Of a stretch of 64,000 nt of DNA, positions 9,235-18,614 are shown piece after piece. Position numbers and translations under genes: made by a program. The notes under the pieces are model-generated. The model was not told where the DNA came from. It saw nothing but the letters and a program-made list of their open reading frames with translations, and searched no databases. Source of the stretch: Sphingomonas anseongensis (lineage in GTDB: Bacteria > Pseudomonadota > Alphaproteobacteria > Sphingomonadales > Sphingomonadaceae); the NCBI RefSeq assembly GCF_023516495.1, contig NZ_JAMGBC010000001.1:1698501-1762500 (forward strand), in the 5' to 3' direction. The stretch's first letter is position 1, and every line of letters begins with the position of its first letter.

Positions 9235-10911
9235 ATGTACGACGTGCTGGTCATCGGAGGCGGACACGCCGGCTGCGAAGCCGCGGCCGCCGCCGCGCGC
9301 CGCGGGGCGCGAGTAGGGCTGGTTACCTTCCGCGCCGCGGATGTCGGGCAGATGTCGTGCAACCCCTCGATCGGCGGCGTCGGCAAGGGCCATCTCGTCC
9401 GCGAGCTCGACGTGTTCGACGGATTGATGGCACGCGCAGCCGACCGAGCCGCGATCCACCGTCGGATGTTGAACCGGAGCAAGGGGCCCGCAGTCCAGGG
9501 CCCGCGGCTCCAGGCTGATAGGGCCCTCTATCGCAGGGCAGCCGCCGAGCTGCTCGCGGACAGTGGCGTCGAGGTGCTGGTCTGCGAGGCGCTCCGGATG
9601 GTGATCCAAGCGGGGCGTGTCGAGGCGCTCGATACGAGCGTCGGCCTGATTCAATGCAAGGCGCTCGTGATCGCGACGGGCACTTTTCTCGATGCGCGGC
9701 TGTTCGTGGGCGAGAAGGTGCTTGCAGGCGGACGTCAAGGCGAGAGGGCGTCCGTCACGCTTGGGCAGCAGGTCCGAGAGATCGGGCTGGGGCAGGGGCG
9801 GCTCAAGACCGGAACACCCCCTCGGCTGGATGGGCGGACGATCGATTGGGCGAGACTGGAACGGCAGCCCAGCGAGGGAGAGGCGTGGCGCATGTCCGCG
9901 CTCGACGACTGCCTGCGCATTCCCCAGCTTCACTGCGCGATCACTCGCACCAACGACCGTACGCATGAGATCATCGAGACGAATTTCACACGTTCTCCCC
10001 TGTTCGCCGGTGCGATCGAGGGGCGAGGTCCGCGATACTGCCCGTCGATCGAGGACAAGGTGAAAAGGTTCGGCGGACGCGACGGGCACCAGATCTTCCT
10101 CGAGCCGGAGGGACTAGCTGACCACCTGGTTTATCCGAACGGGATCTCCACCTCGCTGCCCGAGGACGTCCAGCGTGACTTCGTCCGTTCGATCGTCGGT
10201 CTCGAGCGAGCCGAGATCGTTCGGCCAGGCTATGCGGTCGAATATGAGTTCGTCGACGCGCGGCGGCTCGGCACGACATTGGAGGTCCAGGACATCGCCG
10301 GCCTGTTCCTAGCGGGGCAGATCAATGGCACGACCGGCTACGAGGAGGCCGCGGCCCAGGGCCTCGTCGCCGGGCTGAACGCTGCGGCCGCCGCTCTGGG
10401 CCTGAGCGCGGTGCGCTTCGACCGGCGGACGTCCTACATTGGCGTGATGATCGACGACCTGACGCTTCAGGGCGTCAGCGAGCCGTATCGCATGATGACC
10501 GCACGGGCCGAATATCGCCTTGCCCTTCGCGCCGATAATGCCGCGACGCGCCTAGGTCGAGATGCCTTGGATTCGGGCTGCGTGTCGCAGCGCCGCCAAG
10601 AACATATCGAGGGGCACCTAGAGTTGCGTGGCTCCGCGGCGTGGGGAGACACTGAGGAGGGGCGAGCGGACAGGCTCTATGCTCCCTACCTGGAACGGCA
10701 AGAGCGCGAGTGGGAAGCGGTCCGGCGCGACTCTCGGGTGTGGCTCGGTGGCGCCTTTAATTACGCCTCCGTTCCGGGGCTCTCGAACGAAATGGTGGAG
10801 CGGCTATCCACAGCCCGGCCGGAAACGCTCGATCAGGCTTCGCGTGTCGCGGGAGTCACGCCGGCGGCGCTGTCTGCCTTGTACGTCGCGGCGTGCCGCG
10901 CTGCGGCATGA
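9235..10911 (+). CDS. mnmG: tRNA uridine 5-carboxymethylaminomethyl modification enzyme MnmG, shortened
   Basis: The FAD-dependent partner of MnmE. The FAD-binding motif [12 protein letters not shown] lies at residues 6-17, followed by [15 protein letters not shown]; later landmarks are [12 protein letters not shown] and [16 protein letters not shown]. The start ATG at 9235 gives the expected [10 protein letters not shown]. The product has only 558 residues, against roughly 610-630 in most members. The difference falls between [18 protein letters not shown] and YAPYLERQE, where most of a helical segment is missing. The C-terminal [10 protein letters not shown] region, expected to contact MnmE, is kept. 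It overlaps rsmG by ATGA. Confidence 0.93.
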   Translation: MYDVLVIGGGHAGCEAAAAAARRGARVGLVTFRAADVGQMSCNPSIGGVGKGHLVRELDVFDGLMARAADRAAIHRRMLNRSKGPAVQGPRLQADRALYRRAAAELLADSGVEVLVCEALRMVIQAGRVEALDTSVGLIQCKALVIATGTFLDARLFVGEKVLAGGRQGERASVTLGQQVREIGLGQGRLKTGTPPRLDGRTIDWARLERQPSEGEAWRMSALDDCLRIPQLHCAITRTNDRTHEIIETNFTRSPLFAGAIEGRGPRYCPSIEDKVKRFGGRDGHQIFLEPEGLADHLVYPNGISTSLPEDVQRDFVRSIVGLERAEIVRPGYAVEYEFVDARRLGTTLEVQDIAGLFLAGQINGTTGYEEAAAQGLVAGLNAAAAALGLSAVRFDRRTSYIGVMIDDLTLQGVSEPYRMMTARAEYRLALRADNAATRLGRDALDSGCVSQRRQEHIEGHLELRGSAAWGDTEEGRADRLYAPYLERQEREWEAVRRDSRVWLGGAFNYASVPGLSNEMVERLSTARPETLDQASRVAGVTPAALSALYVAACRAAA

Positions 10912-11528
10912 TCGACCGCTTGGCCGAAGCGGCCACCCGCAAGGTTTCACGTGAAACATTTGACCTTCTGCAGCGGTATGCCGAGCTGCTTCGTGACGAA
11001 TCGGCCAGGCAAAACCTGGTCGCTGCGTCGACGCTCGAGTCGTTATGGGAACGGCACATCCTCGACAGCGCCCAGCTAGTGCGATTCGAGCCTTTTGATG
11101 GCGCATCGTGGGCCGACATCGGCTCCGGCGCCGGACTTCCAGGGCTGGTCATTGCCGCGCTGGTGGAAGGGCCCATCCTCCTTATCGAGCCGCGCCGGCT
11201 TCGGGCCGAATTCCTCGAGCGCTGCGTCGCCGAGCTTGGGCTGGGGAACCGAGTCGCGGTCGCTGCGTCGAAGGTCGAGAAGGCCACTGGCCGATTCGAC
11301 GCGATCACTGCCCGCGCGGTCGCCTCGGTCGACAAATTGCTGCAACTATCCACGCATCTGTCCACAAGAAATAGCCTGTGGGTGCTCCCGAAGGGTCGAA
11401 GCGCGCAATCGGAACTGGCTGAAGCCCGGCGACGCTGGCATTGTGAGGCCGAAACAGTTCCCAGCTTCACCGATCCCGATTCCGAGATCCTCGTGCTGCG
11501 GAACGTGAAGCCAAGGGGTGGGCGATGA
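10908..11528 (+). CDS. rsmG: 16S rRNA (guanine-527-N7) methyltransferase RsmG
   Basis: The 206-residue SAM-dependent enzyme methylates N7 of G527 in 16S rRNA. It shows the RsmG pattern [25 protein letters not shown] followed by the SAM-binding loop [12 protein letters not shown] and then TARAVAS. The ATG at 10908 overlaps the mnmG stop, and its 3' end overlaps the parA start by four bases (ATGA). The coding sequence contains a near-perfect parS site at codons about 12-17, which puts a segregation element inside a gene. Confidence 0.95.
   Translation: MIDRLAEAATRKVSRETFDLLQRYAELLRDESARQNLVAASTLESLWERHILDSAQLVRFEPFDGASWADIGSGAGLPGLVIAALVEGPILLIEPRRLRAEFLERCVAELGLGNRVAVAASKVEKATGRFDAITARAVASVDKLLQLSTHLSTRNSLWVLPKGRSAQSELAEARRRWHCEAETVPSFTDPDSEILVLRNVKPRGGR
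10943..10958. promoter_or_regulatory. parS site 2, inside rsmG
   Basis: GGTTTCACGTGAAACA matches the parS consensus TGTTTCACGTGAAACA at 15 of 16 positions. Only the outermost left base differs, and the inner 14-base palindrome is perfect. The site lies within the start of rsmG, where it encodes part of KVSRET. Together with the site at 9180 it forms a pair 1.76 kb apart, upstream of parAB. Confidence 0.9.
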
Positions 11529-12307
11529 TCCGCGTCGCGATCGCGAACCAGAAGGGTGGCGTCGGCAAGACGACGACAGCGATCAACCTGGCGACGGCGC
11601 TCGCCGCGATCGGCTGGAAGGTCCTGCTGGTCGATCTCGACCCGCAGGGCAATGCCTCGACGGGGCTCGGCGTCCCGCAGTCGAAGCGCGAGAAGTCGAG
11701 CTATGACGTGCTGATTGGCTCGGCAGGAGTCCAGGAGAGCGTGATCCCGACGCGTGTGCCGAGGCTCGATCTTCTGCCGGCCACCGTCGACCTTTCCGGT
11801 GCTGAGGTGGAGCTCGTTTCCCTCAACGACCGCGCGCACCGCCTCGACAATGCGCTTTCGGCTACGACGCCCGGCCGGTGGGACATCTGCCTGATTGACT
11901 GCCCGCCGTCGCTTGGACTGCTGACCGTGAACGCGCTCGTTGCTGCGCGGCACCTTTTGGTCCCGCTTCAGTCGGAATTCTTTGCTTTAGAAGGACTTAG
12001 CCAGCTGCTGCAGACCGTCGAGCGGATCCGCACTGCGTTCAATCCGGAGCTTGCGATCCTCGGCGTTGCGCTGACGATGTTTGATCGCCGCAATCGCCTC
12101 TCGCAGCAGGTATCCGACGACGTTCGCGCCTGCCTGGGCCGCGTGGTGTTCGACACCGTGGTGCCGCGTAACGTTCGCCTGTCGGAAGCGCCGAGCCATG
12201 GCCTGCCGGCACTGATCTACGACCTGCGCTGCCCCGGTTCGGAAGCCTATGTGAGCCTTGCACGCGAGCTGATCGCTCGTCTCCCGCGTAGGGCCGAAGC
12301 CGCATGA
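11525..12307 (+). CDS. parA: Chromosome partitioning ATPase ParA
   Basis: The 260-residue Walker-type ATPase has the deviant P-loop KGGVGKTT at residues 10-17 with the preceding signature IANQ, then VDLDPQGNASTGLG. It binds DNA non-specifically as an ATP dimer and moves ParB-parS complexes. It is the short chromosomal form without an N-terminal DNA-binding domain. It overlaps rsmG by four bases upstream and parB by four bases downstream, so all three are coupled. Confidence 0.97.
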   Translation: MIRVAIANQKGGVGKTTTAINLATALAAIGWKVLLVDLDPQGNASTGLGVPQSKREKSSYDVLIGSAGVQESVIPTRVPRLDLLPATVDLSGAEVELVSLNDRAHRLDNALSATTPGRWDICLIDCPPSLGLLTVNALVAARHLLVPLQSEFFALEGLSQLLQTVERIRTAFNPELAILGVALTMFDRRNRLSQQVSDDVRACLGRVVFDTVVPRNVRLSEAPSHGLPALIYDLRCPGSEAYVSLARELIARLPRRAEAA

Positions 12308-13209
12308 GCGACAAGAAGACTTCGGGACTCGGCCGCGGCCTGGCCGCCTTGCTCGATGAAGCGGTTCGCCCCGCGGCAGCGCCGCAGGCGGAGGCTGGCC
12401 AAATTCCATCCGCCACAGGCGTGCGCGAGGTGGAAATCGGCAGAATCCGGCCGAATCCCGCCCAACCGCGAATGCATTTCGATGAGGAGAGTATCGCGGA
12501 GCTGGCCGATTCGATCGGCGAGCGCGGCGTTCTCCAGCCGGTCCTGTTGCGGCCTGACGGCGAGAATTTCCAGCTGGTCGCCGGCGAGCGCCGCTGGCGG
12601 GCAGCCCAGCGGGCTCGCCTGCACACCATCCCTGCGATCGTTCGCGACATCGACGATTCGACGTCGGCCGAGATTGCTCTGATCGAGAACGTGCAGCGGC
12701 AGGACCTCAACGCGATTGAGGAAGCCGAGGGCTACAAGAAGCTCGTCGAAAAATATGGCCACACGCAGGACGCGTTGGCCAAGCTGGTTCACAAGTCGCG
12801 AAGCCATATAGCTAACCTGTTGAGATTGCTGGAACTTCCTCTGGAAGTGAAGCAAATGCTACTGCAAGGCGATATCAGCATGGGTCATGCCCGGGCTGTG
12901 GCCACCAGCGAAGATCCGGCCGGCCTCGCCTGGGAAATCGTCGAAAAGGGTCTCTCGGTGCGCCAGGCGGAGGCCTTGGCGAAACGGAGCAAGCCCGGTT
13001 CTCCGGAGGGAGCGCCGCGCGCATCCGCTCCGCGAGCACAGCAGGGCAGCGATGCTGATCTCGCCGCGCTGGAGCGACAGCTGGGCGACATGCTCGGCCT
13101 GAAGGTCAAGGTCGCGAACAATGGCAACCGCGGCACCGTCACCTTGAGCTATTCGAGCCTCGACCAGCTCGACATGATCTGCCAGCGCCTCTCGGGCGAG
13201 CCCATCTAG
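12304..13209 (+). CDS. parB: Chromosome partitioning protein ParB
   Basis: The 301-residue protein starts with the typical LGRGLAALLDE segment. The ParB/Srx CTP-binding core contains NPAQPRMHFDEESIAEL and the arginine box GERRWRAAQRA. A KorB-type helix-turn-helix (HTQDALAKLVHKSRSHIANLLRL) recognises parS. The C-terminal dimerisation part is LERQLGDMLGLKVKV. Two parS sites lie upstream at 9180 and 10943. The next gene, holA, is convergent with only three bases between stops. Confidence 0.97.
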   Translation: MSDKKTSGLGRGLAALLDEAVRPAAAPQAEAGQIPSATGVREVEIGRIRPNPAQPRMHFDEESIAELADSIGERGVLQPVLLRPDGENFQLVAGERRWRAAQRARLHTIPAIVRDIDDSTSAEIALIENVQRQDLNAIEEAEGYKKLVEKYGHTQDALAKLVHKSRSHIANLLRLLELPLEVKQMLLQGDISMGHARAVATSEDPAGLAWEIVEKGLSVRQAEALAKRSKPGSPEGAPRASAPRAQQGSDADLAALERQLGDMLGLKVKVANNGNRGTVTLSYSSLDQLDMICQRLSGEPI

Positions 13210-13212
13210 CCG

Positions 13213-14226
13213 CTACTTGCGGCGCGCGGTCCTCGCTATCGCCACAAGCTCTTCTTCCAGCGCTTCCGCGGCCGGCGGCGAATCGGCGCTCATCAGCCGC
13301 CGCTCGAGCTCGCCGGATCGCTCGAACACCCGCGCTAGAGTGCTCGAGTCCCACTGGCCAACCAGCTTGGACACCAGGTCCTTATCCTTCCAGAACACCG
13401 ATTTGCCTGCTGACGTCACGGCGTCATGGGGCCGCTCGCCGCGGTCCACGCGGGCGCGGATTGGCGCGAGCATCAGCAGCCTACGTTGAAGCGCCCGGAT
13501 GACCGAAATCGGCTCCGCGTCTCCGGCACTGCAGTCCAGCTCGTGGGACAGCCGGACGGCGTCGCCGGAGAGCGCGAGATCGCCAAGCTTCATCGAATCG
13601 CCTTCCGCTCCGGCACCAATCTCGTCGAGGACGTCGCGATCAATCTGCTTGGGCGCATCAGCACTGGCGTTCGCATAGAGGGCGAGCTTGGCCAGCTCCT
13701 GCGCGACGATGCCGCGCTCGTTGCCGGCAAGCGATGCGATGCGCGCGGCAAGCCCCGGCGCTAGCCGCAATCCTTCTTCGCGTGCGAGGTCCTCGACCAC
13801 TCTCTCGGCCTCGCGCTCATTGAGCTCGTAGGAGATGTGCGCAAGCGCCAGCGGGTGCGCTTCGGTCAGCTTGACGAGCGCAGACGTCTTGCGGAGCGCC
13901 CCCGCGATCGCGATCACAGGGCTTTCGACAGCCGCTGCCTCGAGCAGTGCCGCGACCGCGGGCTCGATCTCATCACCCGCCGGCTCGATCCACAAGGCGC
14001 GCCTGTCCCCGAACAGACCGATCGCGGACGCCTCGTCGGCGAGCAGGGCAGGGTCGGACTTTGCTGCCTGGGCGGGAACGACGAACTTTTCCGCCGCGAG
14101 CCCCTTGAGCAGCCGGTCGGCGTGGCCGCGCGATTGGCCCTCGTCCTGGCCGTAGAAAAGGTAGAAACGTATGCCGCTATCCGGCTGGTCGAGCGCCCGC
14201 CCAATCGTTCCCTTCGCCGACTTCAC
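13213..14226 (-). CDS. holA: DNA polymerase III delta subunit
   Basis: The 337-residue protein is the delta subunit of the clamp loader, which opens the beta sliding clamp. It has the loose N-terminal HolA pattern (FYLFYGQDEGQSRGHADRL) and a middle stretch LIALAHISYELNEREAERV-like in character, ending in a basic tail. Sequence similarity in this family is weak, but the gene order lptE-holA downstream of leuS and opposite parB is the usual one in this lineage. Its start overlaps the lptE stop by four bases. Confidence 0.9.
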   Translation of the reverse strand: MKSAKGTIGRALDQPDSGIRFYLFYGQDEGQSRGHADRLLKGLAAEKFVVPAQAAKSDPALLADEASAIGLFGDRRALWIEPAGDEIEPAVAALLEAAAVESPVIAIAGALRKTSALVKLTEAHPLALAHISYELNEREAERVVEDLAREEGLRLAPGLAARIASLAGNERGIVAQELAKLALYANASADAPKQIDRDVLDEIGAGAEGDSMKLGDLALSGDAVRLSHELDCSAGDAEPISVIRALQRRLLMLAPIRARVDRGERPHDAVTSAGKSVFWKDKDLVSKLVGQWDSSTLARVFERSGELERRLMSADSPPAAEALEEELVAIARTARRK

Positions 14227-14720
14227 CGCGGCTTGCCCGCGCGGGTTGCGTATAGGGCAAGCCGAGCGACGATCTGATCCGCGACATCGTCGGCAAGGCG
14301 CTCGGCAGCCGTCTGCTCGGCGGCAACGGTGGCATATTCGGAGCTGACGACGTCGATTCCCGCGTCCGAGCCGGCTGTGGCGTCGAGGACAACCTGCCCG
14401 GTCGACGCGCTCACCAGCTGGTAGCGCGCCCGAAGCGTCCGCCGCTCACGAGTCACGGCGCGGTCGCCTCGGATCCCGAGTCCGATGATCGCATCGTCGA
14501 GCTGGACTTGCAGGCGGTACGCCGGCTGCGCAGTGCCGGCTTCGCCGAGCCGCTCCTTGAGCTTGTTGAATACCAGCCAGCCGTTGCGGCCCTCAATCGT
14601 GTCGACGCTGACCTGGCGAAGAGATCCGGCAACGACTCCCGAGGATCCGCCGGCATAGAGCGGGTGGAGCGCGCATCCCGGAAGGACCAGGATCGAAGCT
14701 GCAATGAGGAGTCGGAGCAT
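14223..14720 (-). CDS. lptE: LPS-assembly lipoprotein LptE
   Basis: This 165-residue outer-membrane lipoprotein plugs the LptD barrel that inserts lipopolysaccharide. A lipoprotein signal peptide ends at LVLPGC, with the lipidated cysteine at residue 16, followed by ALHPLYAGG, a strong LptE hallmark in alphaproteobacteria. The rest fits the alpha/beta LptE fold with a repeated AEQTAAERLADDVADQI helix at the C-terminus. It sits between leuS and holA, a conserved location for lptE. Confidence 0.93.
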   Translation of the reverse strand: MLRLLIAASILVLPGCALHPLYAGGSSGVVAGSLRQVSVDTIEGRNGWLVFNKLKERLGEAGTAQPAYRLQVQLDDAIIGLGIRGDRAVTRERRTLRARYQLVSASTGQVVLDATAGSDAGIDVVSSEYATVAAEQTAAERLADDVADQIVARLALYATRAGKPR

Positions 14721-17281
14721 CAGGCGACGATATTGACCAGCCTGTCCGGCACCACAATGACTTTGCGCGGGGCGGTGCCGGCGAGCTGCCGCTGGACCTT
14801 CTCGGAAGCGAGCGCCAGCGCCTCCGCCTTTTCTCGGTCGAGGCCGCGCGGGGCGGTCAGCGTGTCGCGAAGCTTGCCGTTCACCTGAACCGCGATCGTG
14901 ACCTGGTCCTCGATGAGAAGCGCAGGATCGAATTTAGGCCATTCGGCATTGGCGACCAATCCCTCTTGCCCCAGCGCGCTCCAGCATTCCTCGGCCAAGT
15001 GCGGAGCCATCGGCGAAGCCAGCTTCACCAGCGCACGGACGGCGTCCGATCGCGTTGTGGAAGGCGCGGCCTTTTCAACAGCGTTGACCAGTTCGTAGAG
15101 GCTCGCCACCGCCTTGTTGAACTGAAGGCCGTCGATCGCCTCGCCAACCGCGGCAATCGTCCGGTGAAGCTTGCGCTCCAGCGCCTGGTCCTCGCCCTCG
15201 CCGACGCTTGCGGCGGTCGCGAGCTTCCACACACGCTGGACAAACCTGGCGGCGCCCTCGATCCCGCCGATCGACCATTCGAGGTCGCGCTCCGGCGGGC
15301 TGTCGGATAGCATGAACCAACGCACCGCGTCCGCTCCGTACCTGGCTACGATCGGCTCAGGGTCGACGGTGTTGCGCTTCGATTTGGACATCTTCTCGAC
15401 CCGGCCACGCTCCACCGCCGCGCCGGCGGCATCGGCCAGCTTGCCCTTGCCGTCAGCCGAGACTTCATCAGGAGCGAGCCAGCGTCCGTCGGCCGTGCGG
15501 AATGTCTCGTGGGTCACCATCCCCTGGGTGAACAGCCCCTTGAACGGCTCGTCGATTCCGATCCGCCCAATCCGCTTGAGCGCGCGGGTCCAGAACCGGG
15601 CGTAGAGCAGGTGGAGGATCGCATGCTCGACGCCGCCGATATATTGGTCGACCGGAAGCCACGCCTCCGCAGCGGCGCGGTCGAACGGCTTGTCGACAGG
15701 TTGGCTCGCGAAGCGGATGAAGTACCAGCTCGAATCGACGAACGTGTCGAACGTGTCGGTCTCGCGAAGCGCTTCGCCCCCGCATTTCGGACAGCTCGTT
15801 CGTCGCCACCCTTCGTTGCGATCGAGCGGATTGCCCGGAAGCTCGAAGCTGACGTCGGCGGGTAGGACCACCGGCAGCTGATCGCGCGGGACCGCGACCG
15901 CTCCGCACTTGGAGCAGTGGATCATCGGGATCGGCGTGCCCCAGTAGCGCTGGCGCGAAACGCCCCAGTCGCGAAGCCGGTAGGCGGTCTCGCGGCTTCC
16001 CCAGCCCTGCTCCTCGGCGCGGCGGATCACGGAGTCCTGCGCTTCTTCGACCGACAGGCCGTCGAGGAATCCGGAGTTGACGATAACCCCTTCGCCCGGC
16101 TCGGCCTCGTCGCCGATGGGCGTGTCCCTGTCCTGGTCTGCGCGGGCTACAACCCGCCGGATCGGCAGATCGTATTTGGTGGCGAATTCGAAATCGCGCT
16201 GGTCGTGCGCTGGCACTCCGAACACGGCACCGGTCCCATATTCCATCAGCACGAAGTTCGCGATCCAGACCGGCAGCCGCCACTCGCCCTGAAGAGGATG
16301 GACTGCCTCGATGCCGGTGAAGAAGCCACGCTTCTCCTGAGTCTCGACCTCGGCCGCGCTCGTTCCCCCTGCCTTGCAGTCCGCGATGAACGCCGCGGCG
16401 TCCGGGTTCTCCGACGCGACCGCCTGGGCGAGCGGATGGTCGGGAGCGACGGCGACGAAGCTCGCCCCGAAAATCGTGTCGGGACGCGTCGTGAACACCT
16501 CGATCTCGGGAGCGGCGAGAAGACCGGCCTTGATCCAGGGATAGTCGGCATCCGCGCCTTCGCCGGTCAGCTTGAAGCGGAAGCGGAGGCCGCTGGACCG
16601 GCCGATCCAGTTCTCCTGCATCAGCTTCACCTTGTCCGGCCAGTCGTCGAGCGTCTGCAGGCCGTCGAGAAGCTCGTCGGCGAAGTCGGTGATCTTCAGG
16701 AACCATTGCGACAGCTTGCGCCGTTCGACCTGGGCGCCCGATCGCCAGCCCTTGCCGTCGATCACCTGCTCGTTGGCGAGAACGGTCATGTCGACCGGGT
16801 CCCAGTTAACCTCGCTCTCCTTCCGATAGACCAACCCGGCATCGTACAGGTCGAGGAACAGCGCCTGCTCGTGCCCGTAATATTCGGGATCGCAGGTCGC
16901 GATCTCCCGGCTCCAGTCGAGCGCGAAGCCCAGCCGTTTGAGCTGGTCTCGCATCGCCGCGATGTTGGACCGGGTCCAGCCGCCGGGATGGACCTTGCGT
17001 TCCATCGCCGCATTCTCGGCCGGCATTCCAAACGCATCCCAGCCCATCGGGTGCAGGACCTCGAAGCCCTGCATCCGGCGATAGCGCGCGAGGACGTCGC
17101 CCATCGTATAATTGCGAACGTGGCCCATGTGGATGCGCCCCGACGGATAGGGGAACATCTCCAGCACATAGGCCTTGGGCTTGGGGCTATCGGTGTCGGC
17201 GATAAAGCAGCGCTCGTCGTCCCAGCGCTTTTGCCAGCGGACATCCGCAACGGCCGGATCGAAGCGGCCGGTTCCGGTCAT
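14720..17281 (-). CDS. leuS: Leucyl-tRNA synthetase
   Basis: The 853-residue class I synthetase charges tRNA-Leu. The HIGH-type motif is HMGH in [18 protein letters not shown] and the KMSKS loop is [16 protein letters not shown]1 editing domain lies between ([13 protein letters not shown] and [12 protein letters not shown]). A zinc-ribbon pattern CSKCG and CPKCGG is present. The ATG at 17281 gives [20 protein letters not shown], a normal N-terminus. It overlaps lptE by one base and follows the DUF3576 gene by 15 bases, so the four minus-strand genes look like one operon. Confidence 0.97.
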   Translation of the reverse strand: MTGTGRFDPAVADVRWQKRWDDERCFIADTDSPKPKAYVLEMFPYPSGRIHMGHVRNYTMGDVLARYRRMQGFEVLHPMGWDAFGMPAENAAMERKVHPGGWTRSNIAAMRDQLKRLGFALDWSREIATCDPEYYGHEQALFLDLYDAGLVYRKESEVNWDPVDMTVLANEQVIDGKGWRSGAQVERRKLSQWFLKITDFADELLDGLQTLDDWPDKVKLMQENWIGRSSGLRFRFKLTGEGADADYPWIKAGLLAAPEIEVFTTRPDTIFGASFVAVAPDHPLAQAVASENPDAAAFIADCKAGGTSAAEVETQEKRGFFTGIEAVHPLQGEWRLPVWIANFVLMEYGTGAVFGVPAHDQRDFEFATKYDLPIRRVVARADQDRDTPIGDEAEPGEGVIVNSGFLDGLSVEEAQDSVIRRAEEQGWGSRETAYRLRDWGVSRQRYWGTPIPMIHCSKCGAVAVPRDQLPVVLPADVSFELPGNPLDRNEGWRRTSCPKCGGEALRETDTFDTFVDSSWYFIRFASQPVDKPFDRAAAEAWLPVDQYIGGVEHAILHLLYARFWTRALKRIGRIGIDEPFKGLFTQGMVTHETFRTADGRWLAPDEVSADGKGKLADAAGAAVERGRVEKMSKSKRNTVDPEPIVARYGADAVRWFMLSDSPPERDLEWSIGGIEGAARFVQRVWKLATAASVGEGEDQALERKLHRTIAAVGEAIDGLQFNKAVASLYELVNAVEKAAPSTTRSDAVRALVKLASPMAPHLAEECWSALGQEGLVANAEWPKFDPALLIEDQVTIAVQVNGKLRDTLTAPRGLDREKAEALALASEKVQRQLAGTAPRKVIVVPDRLVNIVA

Positions 17282-17296
17282 GGTTCGATCCAGTTC

Positions 17297-17731
17297 TTAT
17301 CCAGGGACGGTGGTTCGGCGGATGTCGCGGGCCCGGGTCAGGATGATATCCTCGAGCTTCTGGACGGTCGCGGCAGTGACGGGCGCCGCCACCCAGGTCC
17401 CGTTCTGCTGGATCTGCCTCGACGCAGCGACTCGAAGGGCGTCAGCGCGAAGGTCCTGGGCGAGGATGGTCACAGTCAGCTTGACCCGCTCGCCCGGCGT
17501 CTTCGGGTTGGCGTACCAATCGGTGATGATCACTCCGCTGTTGGCGTCGGCCTGAAGGAGCGGAGCGAAGGAAACGGTGTCGAGCGCCGCCTGCCACAGA
17601 TAGCCGTTGACGCCGATCGTGGTCATCCTCGAGGGGGCCAGCTGCGTAGGAAGGTTGCGGTTGCGGGCACAACCGGATGCGGCCAGTCCGGTAATGATCA
17701 GCGCGGCGGCAATCAGCTTTAGGCGGGACAT
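17297..17731 (-). CDS. DUF3576 domain lipoprotein
   Basis: The 144-residue product has a lipoprotein signal peptide ending in LAASGC with the modified cysteine at residue 21. The mature part contains LWQAALDTVSFAPLLQAD and GVIITDWYANPKTPGER, typical of DUF3576, a family of unknown function common next to leuS in alphaproteobacteria. The C-terminal third is a helix with RDIRRTTVPG. As the first gene of the leuS-lptE-holA unit it may have a role in envelope assembly, but that is inference from context. The ATG at 17731 was chosen because it starts the signal peptide directly. Confidence 0.85.
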   Translation of the reverse strand: MSRLKLIAAALIITGLAASGCARNRNLPTQLAPSRMTTIGVNGYLWQAALDTVSFAPLLQADANSGVIITDWYANPKTPGERVKLTVTILAQDLRADALRVAASRQIQQNGTWVAAPVTAATVQKLEDIILTRARDIRRTTVPG

Positions 17732-17831
17732 CGGCGATCCTCGAGAGTGGCGTTGCGACGGCGTTATAGATGCTGCCGTCGAGGCCGCAAGCGGGGGCCT
17801 TCGGGAAACGCCTTGTGGTTCCGGTGCAACA

Positions 17832-17851
17832 GACTCGCGCCGAATCGAGTC
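17832..17851. promoter_or_regulatory. Cluster of three GANTC (CcrM) sites upstream of the barrel gene
   Basis: GACTC at 17832-17836, GAATC at 17842-17846 and GAGTC at 17847-17851 fall within 20 bases in the 181-base divergent gap between the DUF3576 gene and the outer-membrane gene. In alphaproteobacteria GANTC methylation by CcrM together with GcrA controls cell-cycle promoters. The motifs are seen directly; a regulatory role is inferred. Confidence 0.4.
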
Positions 17852-17912
17852 GGTCATGGAACCTTCAGCTTGCCCGGCCTATATGCATTCGCGGAACAGG
17901 GAGTTGCCGCTA

Positions 17913-18614
17913 GTGAGTCGCGTCGGCGTCACTGCAGTCACCATCGCCCTTGCGCTAGGCGCAGCGGGCCTTTCCCTGTCGCCCGCGTTCGCCGACTCGA
18001 GCGGGCGGCCACCGGCGATCTCGCTCAGCGCCAGCCAGGATTTCCAGTTCACTCCGGCTTCCGCCGACCCGCGGCTTGCGGCGGCTTTCTCCGGACGCGC
18101 AGCTTCGCTCGGCGACTTCAAGTTCACCCCGGCGGCAGCCAAGGGCCGCCCGTCACAGGTGCGGGTCGCGATCCGCGCCCATGCCAGTTCGCCGCAGGAG
18201 CTTGCTTCGAACAGCTCGGGCTCGCCGGTCAACGCACTCGCTCCCGTCAGCTATAACCTCGGCGTTGCCGTCGGCTGGCGCCGCTTCGCGATTGCGGGCG
18301 ACGTGGGCAAGGTCAAGCCGGCCGGCTCACCCGTCGACGGCCGCGAGAAGGCGATGGTCGGGGTCAGCTATTCGCTTCCGCGCTTCACCGGACGAGTGGC
18401 CGTTTCGGCCGACCGTGGCGAGGGGCACGCTGCTCCGGCGCTCCGCGATCCCGACAATTACGCGCTCGACGTCGCGGGCTCCTACGCGCTGACCCGTCGC
18501 CTCTCGGTCACCGGCGGGGTTCGCTACAAGGTCGAGCGCGACCGGCTGACCACGCTGACCGACAATCGGGTCGACAGCCAGGCCGTCTACGTGGGCACCG
18601 CCTTCAAGTTCTAA
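17913..18614 (+). CDS. Probable outer-membrane beta-barrel protein
   Basis: The 233-residue product has a clear signal peptide (VSRVGVTAVTIALALGAAG then SPAFA) if started at the GTG at 17913, which is preceded by CAGGGAG nine bases upstream. The mature protein begins with two similar segments, DFQFTPASADPRLAAAF and DFKFTPAAAKG. It then shows alternating amphipathic strands (YNLGVAVGWRRFAIAGDVG, VGVSYSLPRFTGRVAVSA, YALDVAGSYALTRRLSVTGG) and ends VYVGTAFKF. The terminal aromatic residue is typical of barrels inserted by the BAM complex. No specific family was recognised; a small porin-like or adhesin-like barrel fits best. Confidence 0.65.
   Translation: MSRVGVTAVTIALALGAAGLSLSPAFADSSGRPPAISLSASQDFQFTPASADPRLAAAFSGRAASLGDFKFTPAAAKGRPSQVRVAIRAHASSPQELASNSSGSPVNALAPVSYNLGVAVGWRRFAIAGDVGKVKPAGSPVDGREKAMVGVSYSLPRFTGRVAVSADRGEGHAAPALRDPDNYALDVAGSYALTRRLSVTGGVRYKVERDRLTTLTDNRVDSQAVYVGTAFKF

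Noticed and set aside
17282-17296. T-box or other leader for leuS
   Set aside because: Only 15 bases separate leuS from the upstream gene, too few for a leader; no such element is seen.
15917-17722. 601-residue plus-strand reading frame opposite leuS
   Set aside because: leuS is complete and conserved on the minus strand; this frame is its complement with no recognisable domain.
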